Counted from the stretch's first letter, positions 1 to 11,972 are shown. The stretch is 64,000 bases of DNA from Lepus europaeus (GCF_033115175.1 NC_084850.1:100441439-100505438), one strand, 5' to 3'. Translations and numbers: made by a program. The notes: a model not told the origin generated them from the letters alone.

Positions 1-241
1 CCTCAAGTGGTCACAATGGCCAGGACTGAGCCAGGCTGAAGGACGGAGGCTAAAGCTAGGAGCCTGGAGTTTCTTTTGGGTCTCCCATGTGCGTGCACTT
101 GAGTCATCCTCTGTTGCTTTCCCAGGTGCATTAGCAGGGAACTGGATCAGAAGTGGAGCAGCCGGGACCCAATCAGGCATCCAGATGGGGTCCTCGCTTT
201 GCAGGTGGGGGCTTTACCCACTGTGCCACAGTGCTGGCCCC
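1..241 (-). mobile_element. C-SINE, cut by window edge
   Basis: Antisense copy of the lagomorph tRNA-derived C-SINE. The tRNA-like 5' end of the element is at the right (ending 'gccacagtgctggcccc'). The 3' (CT)n/A-rich tail lies outside the window. No TSD can be tested. Confidence 0.88.
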
Positions 242-1315
242 AAATATTTTAAAATCTCCATTATATCTATAGTCTTGTTCCTCTTTTCATTCTTAATATT
301 ATCTACTTGTGCTCTCTCTTTTGTTTTCTTGTCCAGTCTTTTGGAAGTTTGTCTTTTCAAACAACCAAGGTTTGGTTTTATCAATCTTACTTATTGCATC
401 CTTGTTTTCCATTTCTTCTATTTGTATCTTTACATATATTATGCCTTTATTTTGACTTTCATTAGACTTAATTTGTTGTTGATTTTCTAGCTTCTTTAAT
501 TAGATGCTTCAATCATTACATTTTGGCCTTCTTTCCTAAAGCATTCAAGGCCATACTATTTCAGTGAGTGCTATTTAGCTTTATTTCACAAGGCTTTTTT
601 TTCAGTCATTGATTGTATTTTATTTATAGTTTTAATTTATTTTTATATCTACCAAGGATTTTGTACATTCTTTTGAATAACAAGCAATAATTGTGCATGT
701 GGCTATACAGTACTATGTGATGCTTCAAGATCTGTATACAGCATGTACTGATTAAATCATAAGAATTAACTCTTCATTTCCTTAGCATTACTTTGTGTTT
801 GGAGTGTTCAAGATCCTTCCTTCTAGTTCTTTATAAAACATAAAATCAGCTTTTGTGAACTGTAGTCACCTCTGTGTTCTGTGCAGCACCACAGCACATT
901 GCTTCTAACTTACCTGACAAGTTTTGATACCTACATTATCAACAAGTTGTACATACTCTCGCCAATAATTGTTTAAAAGTGTTTTTTAGCATTCCAAACT
1001 TTTTTTTAAGTTTTCGCTTTGTATTTCTCATCAGGGAATGTGATCAGAAGGAAACTAAGTCCGTGGGATTTGCTAAGACTTGCTTCATAGCCTAGAATGT
1101 GGTCAACATCCCAAGTGTTCTTAGATGCAGACGTGTGTGTGTGTGTGTGTGTGTATCCATTACATCAAGCTTGACAGTTGTGCTGTTCAGATCTATGTTA
1201 TTGTTGATGTTTTTGTCTGATTAACATTATAGAAGGGGAGGATGTTAAAATGTTGCATGATGACTATAGTTTGTTGGTTTCACCTCTTTGAATTCTGCCC
1301 ATTATTCCCTTATAT
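242..1315 (-). mobile_element. L1M-type LINE, antisense fragments
   Basis: AT-rich sequence reading as antisense L1. About 245-640 and 975-1315 resemble the ORF2 endonuclease region, including a 'gcctagaatgtggtcaacat'-like block. About 680-970 resembles an L1M 3'UTR and parallels 53270-53450 in this window. No intact reading frame remains. Subfamily and exact breaks are not resolved by eye. Confidence 0.6.
1133..1154. repeat. (GT)n microsatellite
   Basis: Eleven GT dinucleotides inside antisense L1 sequence. Confidence 0.95.
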
Positions 1316-1625
1316 AGTCAGCCCGCTGCATGTGTGGATTCAACCAATCATGGATCAGAAATATTTTTAAAATCTGTCTATATTGAACACGTTCAGACAT
1401 ATTTTGCCATTATTCCCTAAACAAGACAGACAGTGTAACAACTCTTTACATTGCATTTGCATTGTATCAGGTGTTACAAGTAATCTTGAGATGATTTAAA
1501 GTATATGGGAGAATGTGTATAGGTTCTATGCAAGTACTATGTGATTTTATATAAAGTACTTGAGCATCCTAAAATTTTGGTACCTTCTTAGAACCAGTTC
1601 CTCATAGATACTGAATGATTACTGT
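1316..1625 (+). mobile_element. MER2-like Tigger DNA transposon
   Basis: Non-autonomous Tc1/mariner-Tigger element. The MER2 hallmarks are a start like 'cagcccgctgcatgtgtgga', a middle 'aggttctatgcaagtactat', and a terminal block ending in 'actgta' next to a TA target. It is inserted in antisense L1. Two further copies are at 6581-6918 and 44652-44985. Confidence 0.75.
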
Positions 1626-2085
1626 ACATTCTGAAGCTATGTTATTACAATTTATAAAATATAAAACTTAGATTCTTTATATCTTCCTACTGAATTGTTC
1701 ATTTTAATAATTTGGGCTTTCTACCTATAATCTATTTCATATGTTATACACAGAGATACATTGGCTTTCTTTCAGTAAGGACTTTCCTGGATACCTTTTG
1801 TCATCCCTTAATACTTCCAACCTGTGACTTTGTGTTTTATATATGTCTCTCTTAAAAAAGCATATAGTTAGATTTTTCTCATAATCAAACCTGGCACTCA
1901 TGGAGAGTTTAATCCATGTGCATCTATTATTATTGTAATATTTTATTTGGATTTGTTTCCATCATTTCATTTTTGTGCTTTGTGTTTAGCCTAATTTGTC
2001 AATGCCTCTTTGTTTTTCTCCCCTCTCCTGCCTTCAGTTTGACCAATGAGATTTTCCTCCATTTTTCCATTAAGTGACTTGGAGG

Positions 2086-2135
<50 letters not shown>

Positions 2136-2163
2136 TATATAATCTTTAAAATGATATATATAG
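1626..2163 (-). mobile_element. L1M/HAL1-type LINE, antisense (continuation)
   Basis: Continues the L1 broken by the MER2 copy at 1316-1625. It contains antisense ORF2-like sequence (for example 'tctctcttaaaaaagcatat') and ends in an AT microsatellite just before the next C-SINE. Confidence 0.55.
2089..2142. repeat. (AT)n/(AC) microsatellite
   Basis: Near-perfect AT run passing into a short AC stretch, directly before the SINE tail at 2164. Confidence 0.95.
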
Positions 2164-2490
2164 CTTTTTTAGATTTATTTATTTGACAGATAGAGTTAGA
2201 CAGTGAGAGAGAGAGACAGAGAGAAAGGTCTTCCTTCCGTTGGTTCACCCCCCAAATGGCCGCCATGACCGGAGCTACGCTGATCTGAAGCCAGGAACCA
2301 GGAGCTTCCTCCTGGTCTCCCATGTGGGTGCAGGGCCCAAGCATTTGGGCCATCCTCCACTGCTCTCCCGGGCCACAACAGAAAGCTGGACAGATTGGAA
2401 GAGGAGCAACTGGGACTAGAACCCGGTGCCCATATGGGATGCCGGTGCTGCAGGCGGAGGATTAACCAAGTGAGCCACGGTGCCGGCCCC
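2164..2490 (-). mobile_element. C-SINE, younger subfamily
   Basis: Full-length antisense copy. The tail carries the 'tagagttagacagtgagaga' signature of the younger subfamily, and the 5' end reads 'aagtgagccacggtgccggcccc' reversed. Sequence is close to the other young copies at 4624-4940 and 40547-40883. Confidence 0.92.
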
Positions 2491-2497
2491 AATATAT

Positions 2498-2782
2498 AGT
2501 TTTAAACATTTATTTATCTGAAAGGCAGAGTGACAGAAAGAGGGAAATCTTACATCCACTGGCTCATTCCCCAAATGGCCACAACAGCCAGCTCTGGGCC
2601 AGGCTAAAGCCAAATTCCATCCGGGTTTCCCATGTGGGTGGCAGGGGCCCAAGTACTTGGGCCCATCATCCACTGCCTTCCCAGGCACATTAACAGGAAG
2701 CTGGATAGAAATCAGAGCAACCAGGACTCAAATAAGTGCTCATGTTGGATGCCAACATCACAAGAGGCAGACTGGTCCCTTA
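2498..2782 (-). mobile_element. C-SINE, older diverged copy
   Basis: Antisense, directly behind the copy at 2164-2490. It is more diverged; the terminal box is decayed to 'agaggcagactggtccctta'. Confidence 0.8.
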
Positions 2783-3802
2783 TATTATTATTTTAAAAAA
2801 ATCATTCCATTTTTTTCCTCTACTAAGCCGTAAGTTAGGAAGTAATGCACTCCATTTCTATCTTCTAAATGACTAACTCAGAAATAATGACATGCATAAT
2901 TAACATTACAAAAGTCTAAAATTTGGAGGGAAAATCCTTTATCTTTCTTACAGGTAATACAAGAACTCAGAACTGACATGCTTACTGTTGTCTGGTATTC
3001 CAGACCCCACAAGCAAAGATGGTGATTGTTTTATGCCTGAATATTTACTTACATTTGTTCATGTGATGACTATCATCTCTACTTTTCATTCTTTGGCTCA
3101 TCCCAGACCTTCTGCAGGGGACAATTTTCCCTCTACTTTTTACTTATAATACACTTTTTAAAAAAATTTCCTTTAGTGAGAATCTGCTAGTGAAGCATTG
3201 TCTCAATGTCTTTCTGAAAATGTCTTTATTTCACTCTCATTCTTCGAACACATTTTCGCTGATTGTAGAATACTAAATTAACAATCAGAAGATTGAAGAT
3301 TATCCTCTTCTCTTCTGCTTGTTGAGAAATCAGCTTTCTAATTGTTGTTCCTACAAAGTGAGCTGTCATCTTCCTCTGGCTCTATTTTTCAGCTTTGTTT
3401 TTCCGCCATGTCAATCTGTGGATGTATTTTTTAATTTAAACTACTTTTTATCTGTTGAGCATCTTGCATGTGTGGATTGATTTCTTTCATTGACTCTGGA
3501 AAAACTCTCAGCCATTATCTCTTCCATTGTTGCCTCTTGTACCATTAGTATTCACATTCTCTTTCTCTCAGTCTACAATCAAATATATGCCAATTCCCTC
3601 ATTGTATCCTCCACATCCCTTACTCTCTTATCTGCATTTTCTATTTCTTGATAATTTCTTCTAGTTCATTAACTGGATCCACTTATGTCCACATTTCCAC
3701 CAGATACATCCACTGAGTTGGTATCTTTCACCTCTAAAAGTTCTTTTCCCCCCAAATATGCTATCACTTCTTATATGTTCTTCTTCCTTGCAGATACTTT
3801 TT
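2783..3802 (-). mobile_element. L1M/HAL1-type LINE, antisense, ORF1-side
   Basis: From about 3190 the sequence reads as the antisense ORF1 region of an old L1/HAL1 ('gaaaatgtctttatttcact', then 'cagccattatctcttccatt'). It is probably the 5' part of the same element as 242-2163. 2783-3190 is weaker. No open frame survives. Confidence 0.55.
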
Positions 3803-4126
3803 AAAAGGTTTTGTTTATTTATTTATTTATTTATTTATCCAAAAGGCAGAGTAACAGAGAAAGAGGGAGACACAGAAAAAGAGTTCTTCAGTCTGCTGGT
3901 TCACTTCCCAAATAGCCACAATGGCCTAGGCTGTGCCAGGCTGAAGCCAGGAGCCAAGAACTCCATCTGGGTCCCCCACATGAGTGACATTGTCCCAAGC
4001 ACTTTGGCCATCTTCTGCTGCTGTCCCAGAAGCATTAGCAGGGAGCTGGATCAGAAGCAGAGCAACTGGACTCAAACCAGCACTCTGATAGGGGATGCTG
4101 ATATCACAAGCAGTGGCTCCTCTGCA
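3803..4126 (-). mobile_element. C-SINE, older copy
   Basis: Antisense copy with a (TTTA)n-bearing tail at 3817-3840. It lacks the terminal tRNA-like box, stopping near 'caagcagtggctcctctgcag'. Confidence 0.82.
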
Positions 4127-4151
4127 GATATTTTCCAATTAACAATTTGCT

Positions 4152-4526
4152 GCTTTTTTTTGGCCAGGTAGAGTTAGACAGTGAGAGAGAGAGACAGAGA
4201 GAGAGTTATAGACAGTGAGAGAGAGAGACAGAGAGAAAGGTCTTTCTTCTGTTGGTTCACCCCCCAAATGGCCGCTACAGCTGGTGTGCTGCGCCTATCT
4301 GCGCTGAGCCTATCTGAAGCCAGGAGCCAGGTGTTTCCTCCTGGTCTCCCATGCGGGTGCAGGGTCCAAGCACTTGGGTCATTCTCCACTGCCTTCCTGG
4401 GCCACAGCAGAGAGGTGGACTGGAAGAGGAGCAACTGGGATAGAATCCGGCGCCCCAACCGGGACTAGAACCCAGGGTGCCAGCACCGCAGGCAGAGAAT
4501 TAGCCTAGTGAGCCTCGGCGCTGGCC
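4152..4526 (-). mobile_element. C-SINE, younger subfamily, with TSD
   Basis: Antisense copy flanked by an 11-bp exact duplication 'aacaatttgct' (4141-4151 and 4527-4537). The tail has an internal duplication of the 'agacagtgagagagagaga' segment. Confidence 0.95.
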
Positions 4527-4556
4527 AACAATTTGCTTCTTTAAGCATGGTACAAG

Positions 4557-5135
4557 GACAGGCATTTGGCACAGCATCCAGATGCCACTTGGGATAAGCA
4601 CATCCTCTATCAGAACCTATGGGTGGGGCCGGCACCTTGGCTCACTTGGCTAATCCTCTGCCTGTGGCGCCAGCATCCCATATAGGCACCAGGTTCTAGT
4701 CCCTGCTGCTCCTCTTCCAGTCCAGCTCTCTGCTGTGGCCCAGGAAGGCAGTGGAGGATGGCCCAAGTGCTTGGGTGCCTGCACCCACGTGGGAGACCAG
4801 GAGGAAGCACTTGGTTCCTGGCTTCGGATCAGCGCAGCACACCAGCTGTAGCGACCATTTGGAGGGTGAACCAACGGAAGAAAGACCTTTCTCTGTCTCT
4901 CTCTCTCACTGTCTAACTCTGCCTGTCTAATAAAAAAAAAAGAACCTATGGGCTTGAGTCCTGGCTCTGCTTCCAGCTTCCTGCTAATGTGTACCCTGGG
5001 AGGCAGTAGTGGTGGCTCAAGTAGTTGGGTTCCTGCCATCCATGTGGGAGACCAAGAGTGAGTTCCAGGTTCCTGGCTTCAGACTGGCCCAGTCCTGGCT
5101 GCTGTGAGCATTTTGGGAGTGAACCAGCAAATGGA

Positions 5136-5172
<37 letters not shown>

Positions 5173-5190
5173 AAAATGAAAATAAATAAA
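4557..5190 (+). mobile_element. Older C-SINE, split by a younger C-SINE
   Basis: Sense-strand old copy whose two halves (about 4557-4623 and 4953-5190) join across the insertion at 4624-4940. It ends in a (CT)n run (5141-5168) and an AAATAAA tail. Confidence 0.88.
4624..4940 (+). mobile_element. C-SINE, younger subfamily, nested
   Basis: Inserted inside the older C-SINE. A 12-bp exact TSD 'agaacctatggg' lies at 4612-4623 and 4941-4952. The B-box region reads 'ggttctagtcc', and the tail is A-rich after 'ctgtctaataaa'. Confidence 0.96.
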
Positions 5191-6580
5191 ATTGCATGTG
5201 GCACAGATAGTTATTTTACAATATGTGTGTGGTGATTCTATGGTCTGAAGTCCATATGTTTTCTTTCTGAAGTCCATTGTTTTCTTTCCCTGGTGATTCT
5301 AACTCAAGTTGTCATGTTTCCTTCCGTACTTGACTATATTAGTCTGTTTTCTGCTCATTTCTCGGGAAAATTTACTGGGGTGGGGAGGGTTGTTCCCTAA
5401 GGCCTGGAATGGATATATTCTCTTCTGGAGGCTTTGTTTCCACCAAGCATCTTAAAGTACTACCCTGCCGAGAACCACCTAAAATCAAATCCATAGCTTG
5501 AAGTTCTTTGACTGATGCAGGCCATAGGTAATAGGCAAGTTAATCTGTATGAGAGCTGGGGTACAGTCTTATCTTATCAGGAATGGATTTTTTTACCCTC
5601 TTTTTTAAACCCTTTCTTTTTAGCAAGAGAGGTTTACTTAGTGCCAAGGAGGTCTCCTGTACAGCTCTCTGGGATTGTTGGGGAAAGGGACAGGATTAAT
5701 TCTGGTTGACCGTTACGCTGCAACTGTAGCCCCTTGAGGTCTCAGCTTAATGTGGAGAGGGACTGCTATTAAACTCCTGCCTTAGGGCGCTCCTGAGCCT
5801 TGACTTTTATCCTTCTAGCCCTCTGTGTCCATTGAATCAAAGCCCAAGTGGGCAGTGTATGTACATGCTCTCAGAGGAAGTTGGATTTGATGTGCCAATA
5901 TCCTGCTTACCTGTCTAGTTACAAGCTTTCATCCCAAAATTCGGCCGGGAGTTTCCCTCTTTCCTCTCAGCTCTCTCATGTTTTAAAAGTAGTTTTGAAA
6001 GATCTGTGTACAGCACTTTTCATTGCCTCAATAGGAAAGTTGAATCAAATAACCAAGACTGAATTGCCAGAAACTAGAAGCCCATACTTGACTTCACAAG
6101 GTCTAAATTCAGCCAATATCCCTGCTGTCTCCCCAAACAATACAAGAACCTTAGAATGATTTAAATATTAATCATCCCCTGCTGCCTGGTATATTTTTGT
6201 GCTTCAGTGTTTTTAGTGTCAGCGTGGTTTTATGCCCCTATATTATTCAAAATTATTACTATTATGTATACTTAGTGCATGCTTGGATTTTCCCACATTT
6301 AAATTTTTGTTCACTGTTCCTTGCCTCTTATTCACCCCTTCTCTCTGCTTTCAATTTCCACCTTCCTAAAGTAGATTATCAGCAGTTGTTTTAGTGAGAG
6401 TCCATTATTGCTAAACTTCTGTAATATAACTTTTTTTTTTCCTTTTTGGAAAATGTCCTTTTGTCAGTCTCAACAAAAGAGCAGTTCTTCTCACCAGTGT
6501 TCTTTGGAGGCACTAGTTCTCCTTCCTGGGGCAACTGGTGGCTCTCATTTACATTGTATCATTTCTTTGCAAGGGCTGTA
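5191..6580. other. No gene; unresolved AT-rich sequence
   Basis: No supported gene. Parts (about 6190-6420) have the look of antisense L1. About 5239-5290 contains two copies of a 'tctgaagtccat...tgttttctttc' unit. Short open frames are not protein-like. Confidence 0.5.
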
Positions 6581-6918
6581 CAGTTGACCCACTTATATCC
6601 ACATGTTCTGCATTTGCAGACTGAACCAATCGTGGATAGAAATGTTGGAAAAATAAAATTGCCTCTGTACTGAACATGCACAGACTTTTCCTTTGTCATT
6701 ACTTCCCAAGCAGTAGAGTACAATTAATATCTACATAATGTGTACATGGTATTCAGTATTATAAGTAACCTTAAGCTGGCTTAAAGTACATACAAGAGGA
6801 TCTGTTTAGGTTCTATGCAAATACACCACTATTTTACATAAGGATATTGAGCATCCATGGATTTTGGCTTCCTTAGAGTATCCTGGAATCAAACCCCTGT
6901 GGATACTGAGGAACAATG
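6581..6918 (+). mobile_element. MER2-like Tigger DNA transposon
   Basis: Starts 'cagttgacccacttatatcc' right after a TA and ends near 'gatactgaggaacaatg'. It has the same orientation and internal blocks ('aggttctatgcaaatacacc') as the copy at 1316. Confidence 0.75.
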
Positions 6919-7306
6919 ATATTTTTATTGCTGATTGTTTCTGAGCACATCTTCAGCAGATACATTCTTTTTCTGTGGGGTTCCATGTGCCCTGGATCAT
7001 AAAAATGTATTCTATTTGCTTTAGCTGAAGTTCTGGAGGTTTCAATGGTTCTGCCCCAATTTTTATTTTAATTTTTCAGCATGTGGTTCCTGTCACACAC
7101 ACCAGGGTAAATTTAGATCCCACATCCACATAGAAGATAGGTCTGGGGTTTTTATTTTTCCCCATGGTTCCAAAGAAAGCACAAGCCCTTTCATTGCTTG
7201 TTTTCCATCCGCTTTTCATGGACAAGGGAAGCTGTTAAAGGATTTATCCTGAGGTTTCAGTTGCAGCTCCCCTACTTCTGGTATCCCCAAGGCTGTGCTG
7301 CCCCAA
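6919..7306. other. No gene; unresolved, possibly L1-derived
   Basis: AT-rich sequence after MER2. Possibly a continuation of the antisense LINE seen before 6581. No feature can be supported. Confidence 0.4.
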
Positions 7307-7566
7307 CCTGGAAGAAGCTCCTGGCTCCTGGCTTTGGCCTGGCCTATCCCTGGCCATTGTGACCATTTGGGGAGTGAACAGCTGCCATCCTGGTCTCCCC
7401 TGTGGGTGGCAGGGGCCCAAGGACTTGGGCCATCCTCTGCTGCTTTCCTAAGTGCATTCGCAGGGAGCTGGATCAGAAGCAGAGCAGCCAGAACTCAAAC
7501 AGTCGCTCAATATGGGATGCTGGCATCACAGGCAGCAGCTTAATCCGCTGCACCACAGCACTGGCC
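7307..7566. mobile_element. Rearranged C-SINE, head-to-head halves
   Basis: 7307-7387 is C-SINE body in sense orientation ('cctggaagaagctcctggct' to 'ggggagtgaacag'). 7388-7566 is the tRNA-side half in antisense orientation, ending 'ccacagcactggcc'. The segment that should sit between them has been inverted, and the A-rich tail is missing. Confidence 0.85.
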
Positions 7567-7892
7567 TCATGAACGTATCTTTTAATTCCAGTGTTCCACA
7601 ATCTTTCTGAAGTACCCTTGTATGTATCTGTAGTGGCAGTAGGTGCTATTCATGCAATAACATGTGTTATGTTGGCAGAAGAAACCATATTTTATACATA
7701 CGATGTTGCACCTTATTTACAGTTAAACACTTTTTCTCATCATCTCCATCCTCAGAGACATTCCCTTATTTATGTTTCAAAGAAATGTTGATCCCCCTCG
7801 GGAGGATCTAGATTATGGGCACACATGAGGCCAGGTATCATGTTGGGTTATCTTCCAGATACACCACCCATGTGTTTTGTTTTGTTTTGTTT
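7567..7892. other. No gene; unique sequence
   Basis: About 325 bp with no recognisable repeat or gene. It ends in a (TTTTG)n run feeding into the next SINE tail. Confidence 0.5.
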
Positions 7893-8172
7893 TAAGATTT
7901 ATTTATTTATTTGAAATAGTTACAGAAAGGAAGAGCCAGAGAGACAGAGGTCTTCCATCCGCTGGTACATTCCCCAAATGGTCGCAATGGAAGCCAGGAG
8001 ACAGGAGCTTCTTCTGGATCTCCCACGTGGGTGCAAGAGCCCGAGCATTTGGGCCATCTTCCACTGCTTTCCAGGGAGCTGAATTGGAAAAGGGGCACCA
8101 GGAAATCAGACCAGCATATGGGATGCCGGCACTGCAGGCAGTGGCTTTACCTGCTGTGTCACAGCCCCGCCG
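7893..8172 (-). mobile_element. C-SINE, internally shortened
   Basis: Antisense copy with the tail 'ttaagatttatttatttatt'. It lacks part of the middle ('gcaggcc...' segment) and ends 'gctgtgtcacagccccgc'. A C-rich stretch follows. Confidence 0.88.
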
Positions 8173-8411
8173 CCCCCCTCCCCCATCAGTCTCTTGGGGT
8201 CTGAAATGTCTCAGCAATATTCAACTTTAAAAATTTTTAATAGAATCCTTTCTTCAAATATGATTAGGAGCCCCCAAACAAAACAAGTGAGGTTGAGAGT
8301 TCTGATCCTCACCAATTTCCCCTCCCCCTCATTCTGGTGCTCCCTAGGGTATCCTCATAGACTCCTTAGGCCCTTAGGCTCCAAGAACTAGTGTAAAAAC
8401 ATAGAGAATGA

Positions 8412-8598
8412 ATCAGTGGTTGTCAAGGTGTGGTCCCAGAACCAGAAGCAAGTGCATCACCCAAGAATATATAAGAGAGGCAATTGTTAAGCTCCTATCC
8501 CAGATTGATTGAACCAGAAACTATGGGGACAGGACCCAGCAATCCATGTGTTAGCAAGCCTTCTGGGTACTTCTGATGCATGTTAAAGCCTGAGAACT
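8412..8598 (-). mobile_element. MER5A-like hAT (Charlie) MITE
   Basis: Recognisable by the terminal 'cagtggttgtcaaggtgtggtc' and the far end 'gatgcatgttaaagcctgag', with the 'ggacccagcaatccatgtgt' core. Non-autonomous. Confidence 0.75.
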
Positions 8599-8924
8599 TA
8601 CCAAAATCCAGTATTCCTTTCGGAAGCTATTGGAAAGAAAAAAAAAAAAAAGCTGGAGTCTTGCCCAATATTAACTTTACTGGGTATTTAAATTATCCCA
8701 TTTCTCTGGAAGTCTGTTTTCCACGCATCATTTTCTTGTATCTCTTTGACATTATAGACAGTCTTGAGATCCAACTTTTCCATGGCTTGGGTCCTTCTGA
8801 ATTGGTTCAGTGTTTCTGAAGTCACTGGGAAGAATAGGGATTCCTGTTATTATTTCATTAGACAGAAATCATGAGGTGCCTCTTTCTTTTTCCTGGCAAA
8901 AAAGACTTGAGGTCTAAGGCTCAT

Positions 8925-9182
8925 AAAATTCTGTTGAGTAAAACAAGCCAGACACAGAGGGGTACATACACACTGAACAACTGCATTTATAGAAGGTATA
9001 CGGGAAACCCTACTCCACAGTGAAAGAAGTCTGGCTTTAGGTGCCTTCGAGTTACAGGTAATATTCTATTTCTTGACCTGCTGTTGTTCACAGGGATGTG
9101 TTCATTTTGTAGGAATACCTTAAGGTCATATGGTATGTGCCCTTTTTCTGTATATTCCATATACTTCAATACAAGTTTTAAA
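8925..9182 (+). mobile_element. L1M-type 3' end
   Basis: Resembles old L1 3' sequence ('gagtaaaacaagccagacac', ending 'tatacttcaatacaagtttt'). Heavily decayed; subfamily not assigned. The neighbouring 8600-8924 and 9183-9448 show nothing identifiable. Confidence 0.5.
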
Positions 9183-9462
9183 ACAGTGCTGGGACAGCCG
9201 CAGGGGAAAGTAAGTTTTTAATGACACACTGCTGGGAACGCTGAGCTAGCCACACATTCTCAGAGGACTAGGGTCTTTGCTTCTGTATGTGAAATACACA
9301 TTTGGAGCAACAAGCCTCTTGACAGCAGGTCATATTGCGTCTTGACAGTATGAGTCAGTTGTATGGGGGCCACTCTGTTTCTTGGCTGGAAAAGGTATTT
9401 TGGTTGATGGTGTCCCTGATCAGGATTCCCTGTAGGAGATGAAGTGGCAGGGCTGTGGATTT

Positions 9463-9807
9463 TTTTTTAAGATTTATTTATTTATTTGAAAGTCAGAGTT
9501 ACACAGAAAGAGAAGGAGAGGCAGAGAGGGAGAAAGAGAGAGAGAGAGGTCTTCCATCCACTGGGTCACTCCCCAAATGGCTGCAAGGGCCAGAGCTGGG
9601 CCAATCCGAAGCCAGGAGCCAGGAGTGTCCTCTGGATCTCTCACATGGGTGCAGGGACCCAAGGGCTTGGACCATCTTCCATTGCTTTTCCAGGCCATAG
9701 CAGAGAGCTGGATCAGAAGAGCAGCAGGCGGGACTTGAACCAGTGCCCATATGGGATGTTGGCACTGCAGGTAGTGGCTTTATCCGCTATGCCACAGCAT
9801 TGGCCCC
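9463..9807 (-). mobile_element. C-SINE with 14-bp TSD
   Basis: Full-length antisense copy. The duplication 'agggctgtggattt' lies at 9449-9462 and 9808-9821. The (GA)n tail spans about 9519-9547. Confidence 0.96.
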
Positions 9808-9821
9808 AGGGCTGTGGATTT

Positions 9822-10711
9822 CTAATCAGGTTAGGCCAAGAAACCAGGGAAGAATGTGTAATGGGTGACAGGGCAGTACCCCATTGTTTGCTCTCCCATT
9901 CAGAGCTCTAAGGGTGGTTAAGCACCCACAATTTACATATGCCCTTCCGGGCTTAGATAATCCATCTGCTCCCTGGCCTTGCCAGTTGTGAATGTACAGG
10001 ACATCTCAGTTAACTTGCACAGGTTCTTGCCATGACCTGTTCACGTAAGAACCCCAACCTGCATAGAAAATAACCCAATTGTACCTGAAAGTCCCCAATC
10101 TGTTGTCATCATCCCTCATTTTTCCTTAATTATTCTGGGCTCTATTTTTCTGTAGTCTGCCCATGAAGCTGCTTAAGAATTAGCTACCCCTCCCCCCATA
10201 CACATGGCTGCTGCTGCCATGTTCACCATGGGAATGTTGGTAAATGTACCCCTAAAGGCCCCTAAAGATGGAAATGCCCAGTCGTAAGCCAGCCATGCTC
10301 AAACATACCTGAATCTCAGTTATGGGTTCAAGGCTAACACATACCTGCTGAATCCATGATGCCCTAGGTTCCATGATGGTATAATCTGGAAAGAGCTCCC
10401 AACTGTGGTTATATTCCATGGCTCGATTTAGGGGTTGGTGACTGGGAGAGGCATAGTGCTAGGCCTGGATGGCCCCCTGCTGCTGAGACAGAGGTGTTCT
10501 CAGGATGGGATGCGGGAGGGGACAAGTTCAATCCAGAAGTGCCAGGCACAGGTCGTCCCTCTGGGGGTGGCATGGAGGTCAGTTTCAGCAACCTTCTACC
10601 ATTCCTACTTCAATGAGCTCCGCTTAGAACTATTCCTGAGTGCAGGGTATTTAAAAGACAGCTTTTGCATCACAAAAATCCTAAATGAGACTTTTACTAA
10701 ATATGTGAATG
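9822..10711. other. No gene; mostly unique sequence
   Basis: About 890 bp with no recognised repeat and no convincing coding frame. Confidence 0.5.
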
Positions 10712-11012
10712 CTGGGGTAGGTGTTTGGCATAGTAGTTAAGACTGCTTAAGTATGGGATACCTACATCCTGTATCAGAGTGACAGGGTTCAAATCCCAGC
10801 TCCTCCACTTCTAATCCAGCTTCTTGCTAATGCCAGCCCTAGGAGGCAGCAGACGATGGCTCAGTTAGGTCCCTGCCACCCATGTGGGAGACCCAGATGG
10901 AGTTCTGAGCTCCTGACTTCAGTCTGGCCCCAGCCTGGCTGTTGTGGGCACTAGGAAAGTAAAACGGTGGAGGAAGATCTCTCTCTAAAAATGAAAATAA
11001 ATATAAAAACTT
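10712..11012 (+). mobile_element. C-SINE, old, short tail
   Basis: Sense copy. The B-box-like 'gggttcaaatccc' is still visible at about 10787-10799. The (CT)n tract is reduced to 'ctctctctaaaaatg'. Confidence 0.85.
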
Positions 11013-11029
11013 GTAAATGTCAGCGCCCT

Positions 11030-11515
11030 ACCAGATGAAGAAAAGTTGGGGGAACATTGCAGATTACAGGAAGCTTAAAAGACATGACAACTAAGTGCAA
11101 CACTTCACCCTAGAGCAGACCCTGTAATAGAAAGAGGAATGCAATAAAGGAGATTAGTGGGTGGGTCAACAGGGAAACTTGAGTATGAATGGTAAAGTAT
11201 TGTAACAGTGTTACATCTTCTGAGGCTCTACTGGGGTGATTTAGGAAATATGCCTCTTCTTCAGGGACATAGCCTTAAGTATTCAGGCCCATAGGGCCAT
11301 GCTGTGTCATTTATCCTCGTATGGTTCAAACAACACATTTATGAAGAAGTGCTCACGTACACAAAGGAAAAGGTAAATGGAGTAACATGTTAACAGGTAC
11401 ACCTGGGTAACACACATATGGATGTTCTTTATACTGTTTTTATTTCTGTCACTTCTCTGAATGCTTGAAATTAGTCCCAAACAAAAAAAAATTTTTTTTT
11501 GAAAAATTTAAAGGA
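11030..11515 (+). mobile_element. Ancient L1M-like 3' UTR
   Basis: Matches in layout the old repeat also seen at 34042-34440 ('attacaggaagcttaaaaga', 'atgttaacaggtacacctgg', then an A-rich tail). The family label is from memory and uncertain. Confidence 0.5.
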
Positions 11516-11819
11516 CCATCTCTGCGCAGTCAGAATCTGTTGACACAGGGCTGCCTGAATTCTTCTCATGGCAAAGATGAGGAATGGGGACGTGGCTGCA
11601 TCTTCCCAGACACATCCCCAAAGGCAGCCAGACACCCTGTATGAAGTTGCCAAGTGGTATCCGAAGTCACCCATATCTTGATCTCCCCCATCCTATAAGA
11701 CACTGAAAATAACAACTTTTTACTCTTTGCTCCTGAGGATTACAGACCCTGGGTATTGATAAAATGTTGCTTATAAAAGGAAGGTGTATGAATTTATTCA
11801 TGTATTTATCCACTCTTTC

Positions 11820-11972
11820 ATCCATCCATTCATCCACCCACCCATTCACCCATTAAATATTTTTGAAAGCCTACTTACCAGGTGCAAGGCTCTGTGCTAG
11901 CTAGCAGGAGACACAACCCCTGTCCTTAAAATCTATTTGGGGATGCACAAACAACCACATAAATTTCTATTT
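11820..11972 (-). repeat. L2/MIR-era repeat tail plus (CATC) run
   Basis: A (CATC)n-like run precedes 'ttaccaggtgcaaggctctg', typical of old mammalian L2/MIR-type ends. Family uncertain. A related piece is at about 17705-17800. Confidence 0.5.
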
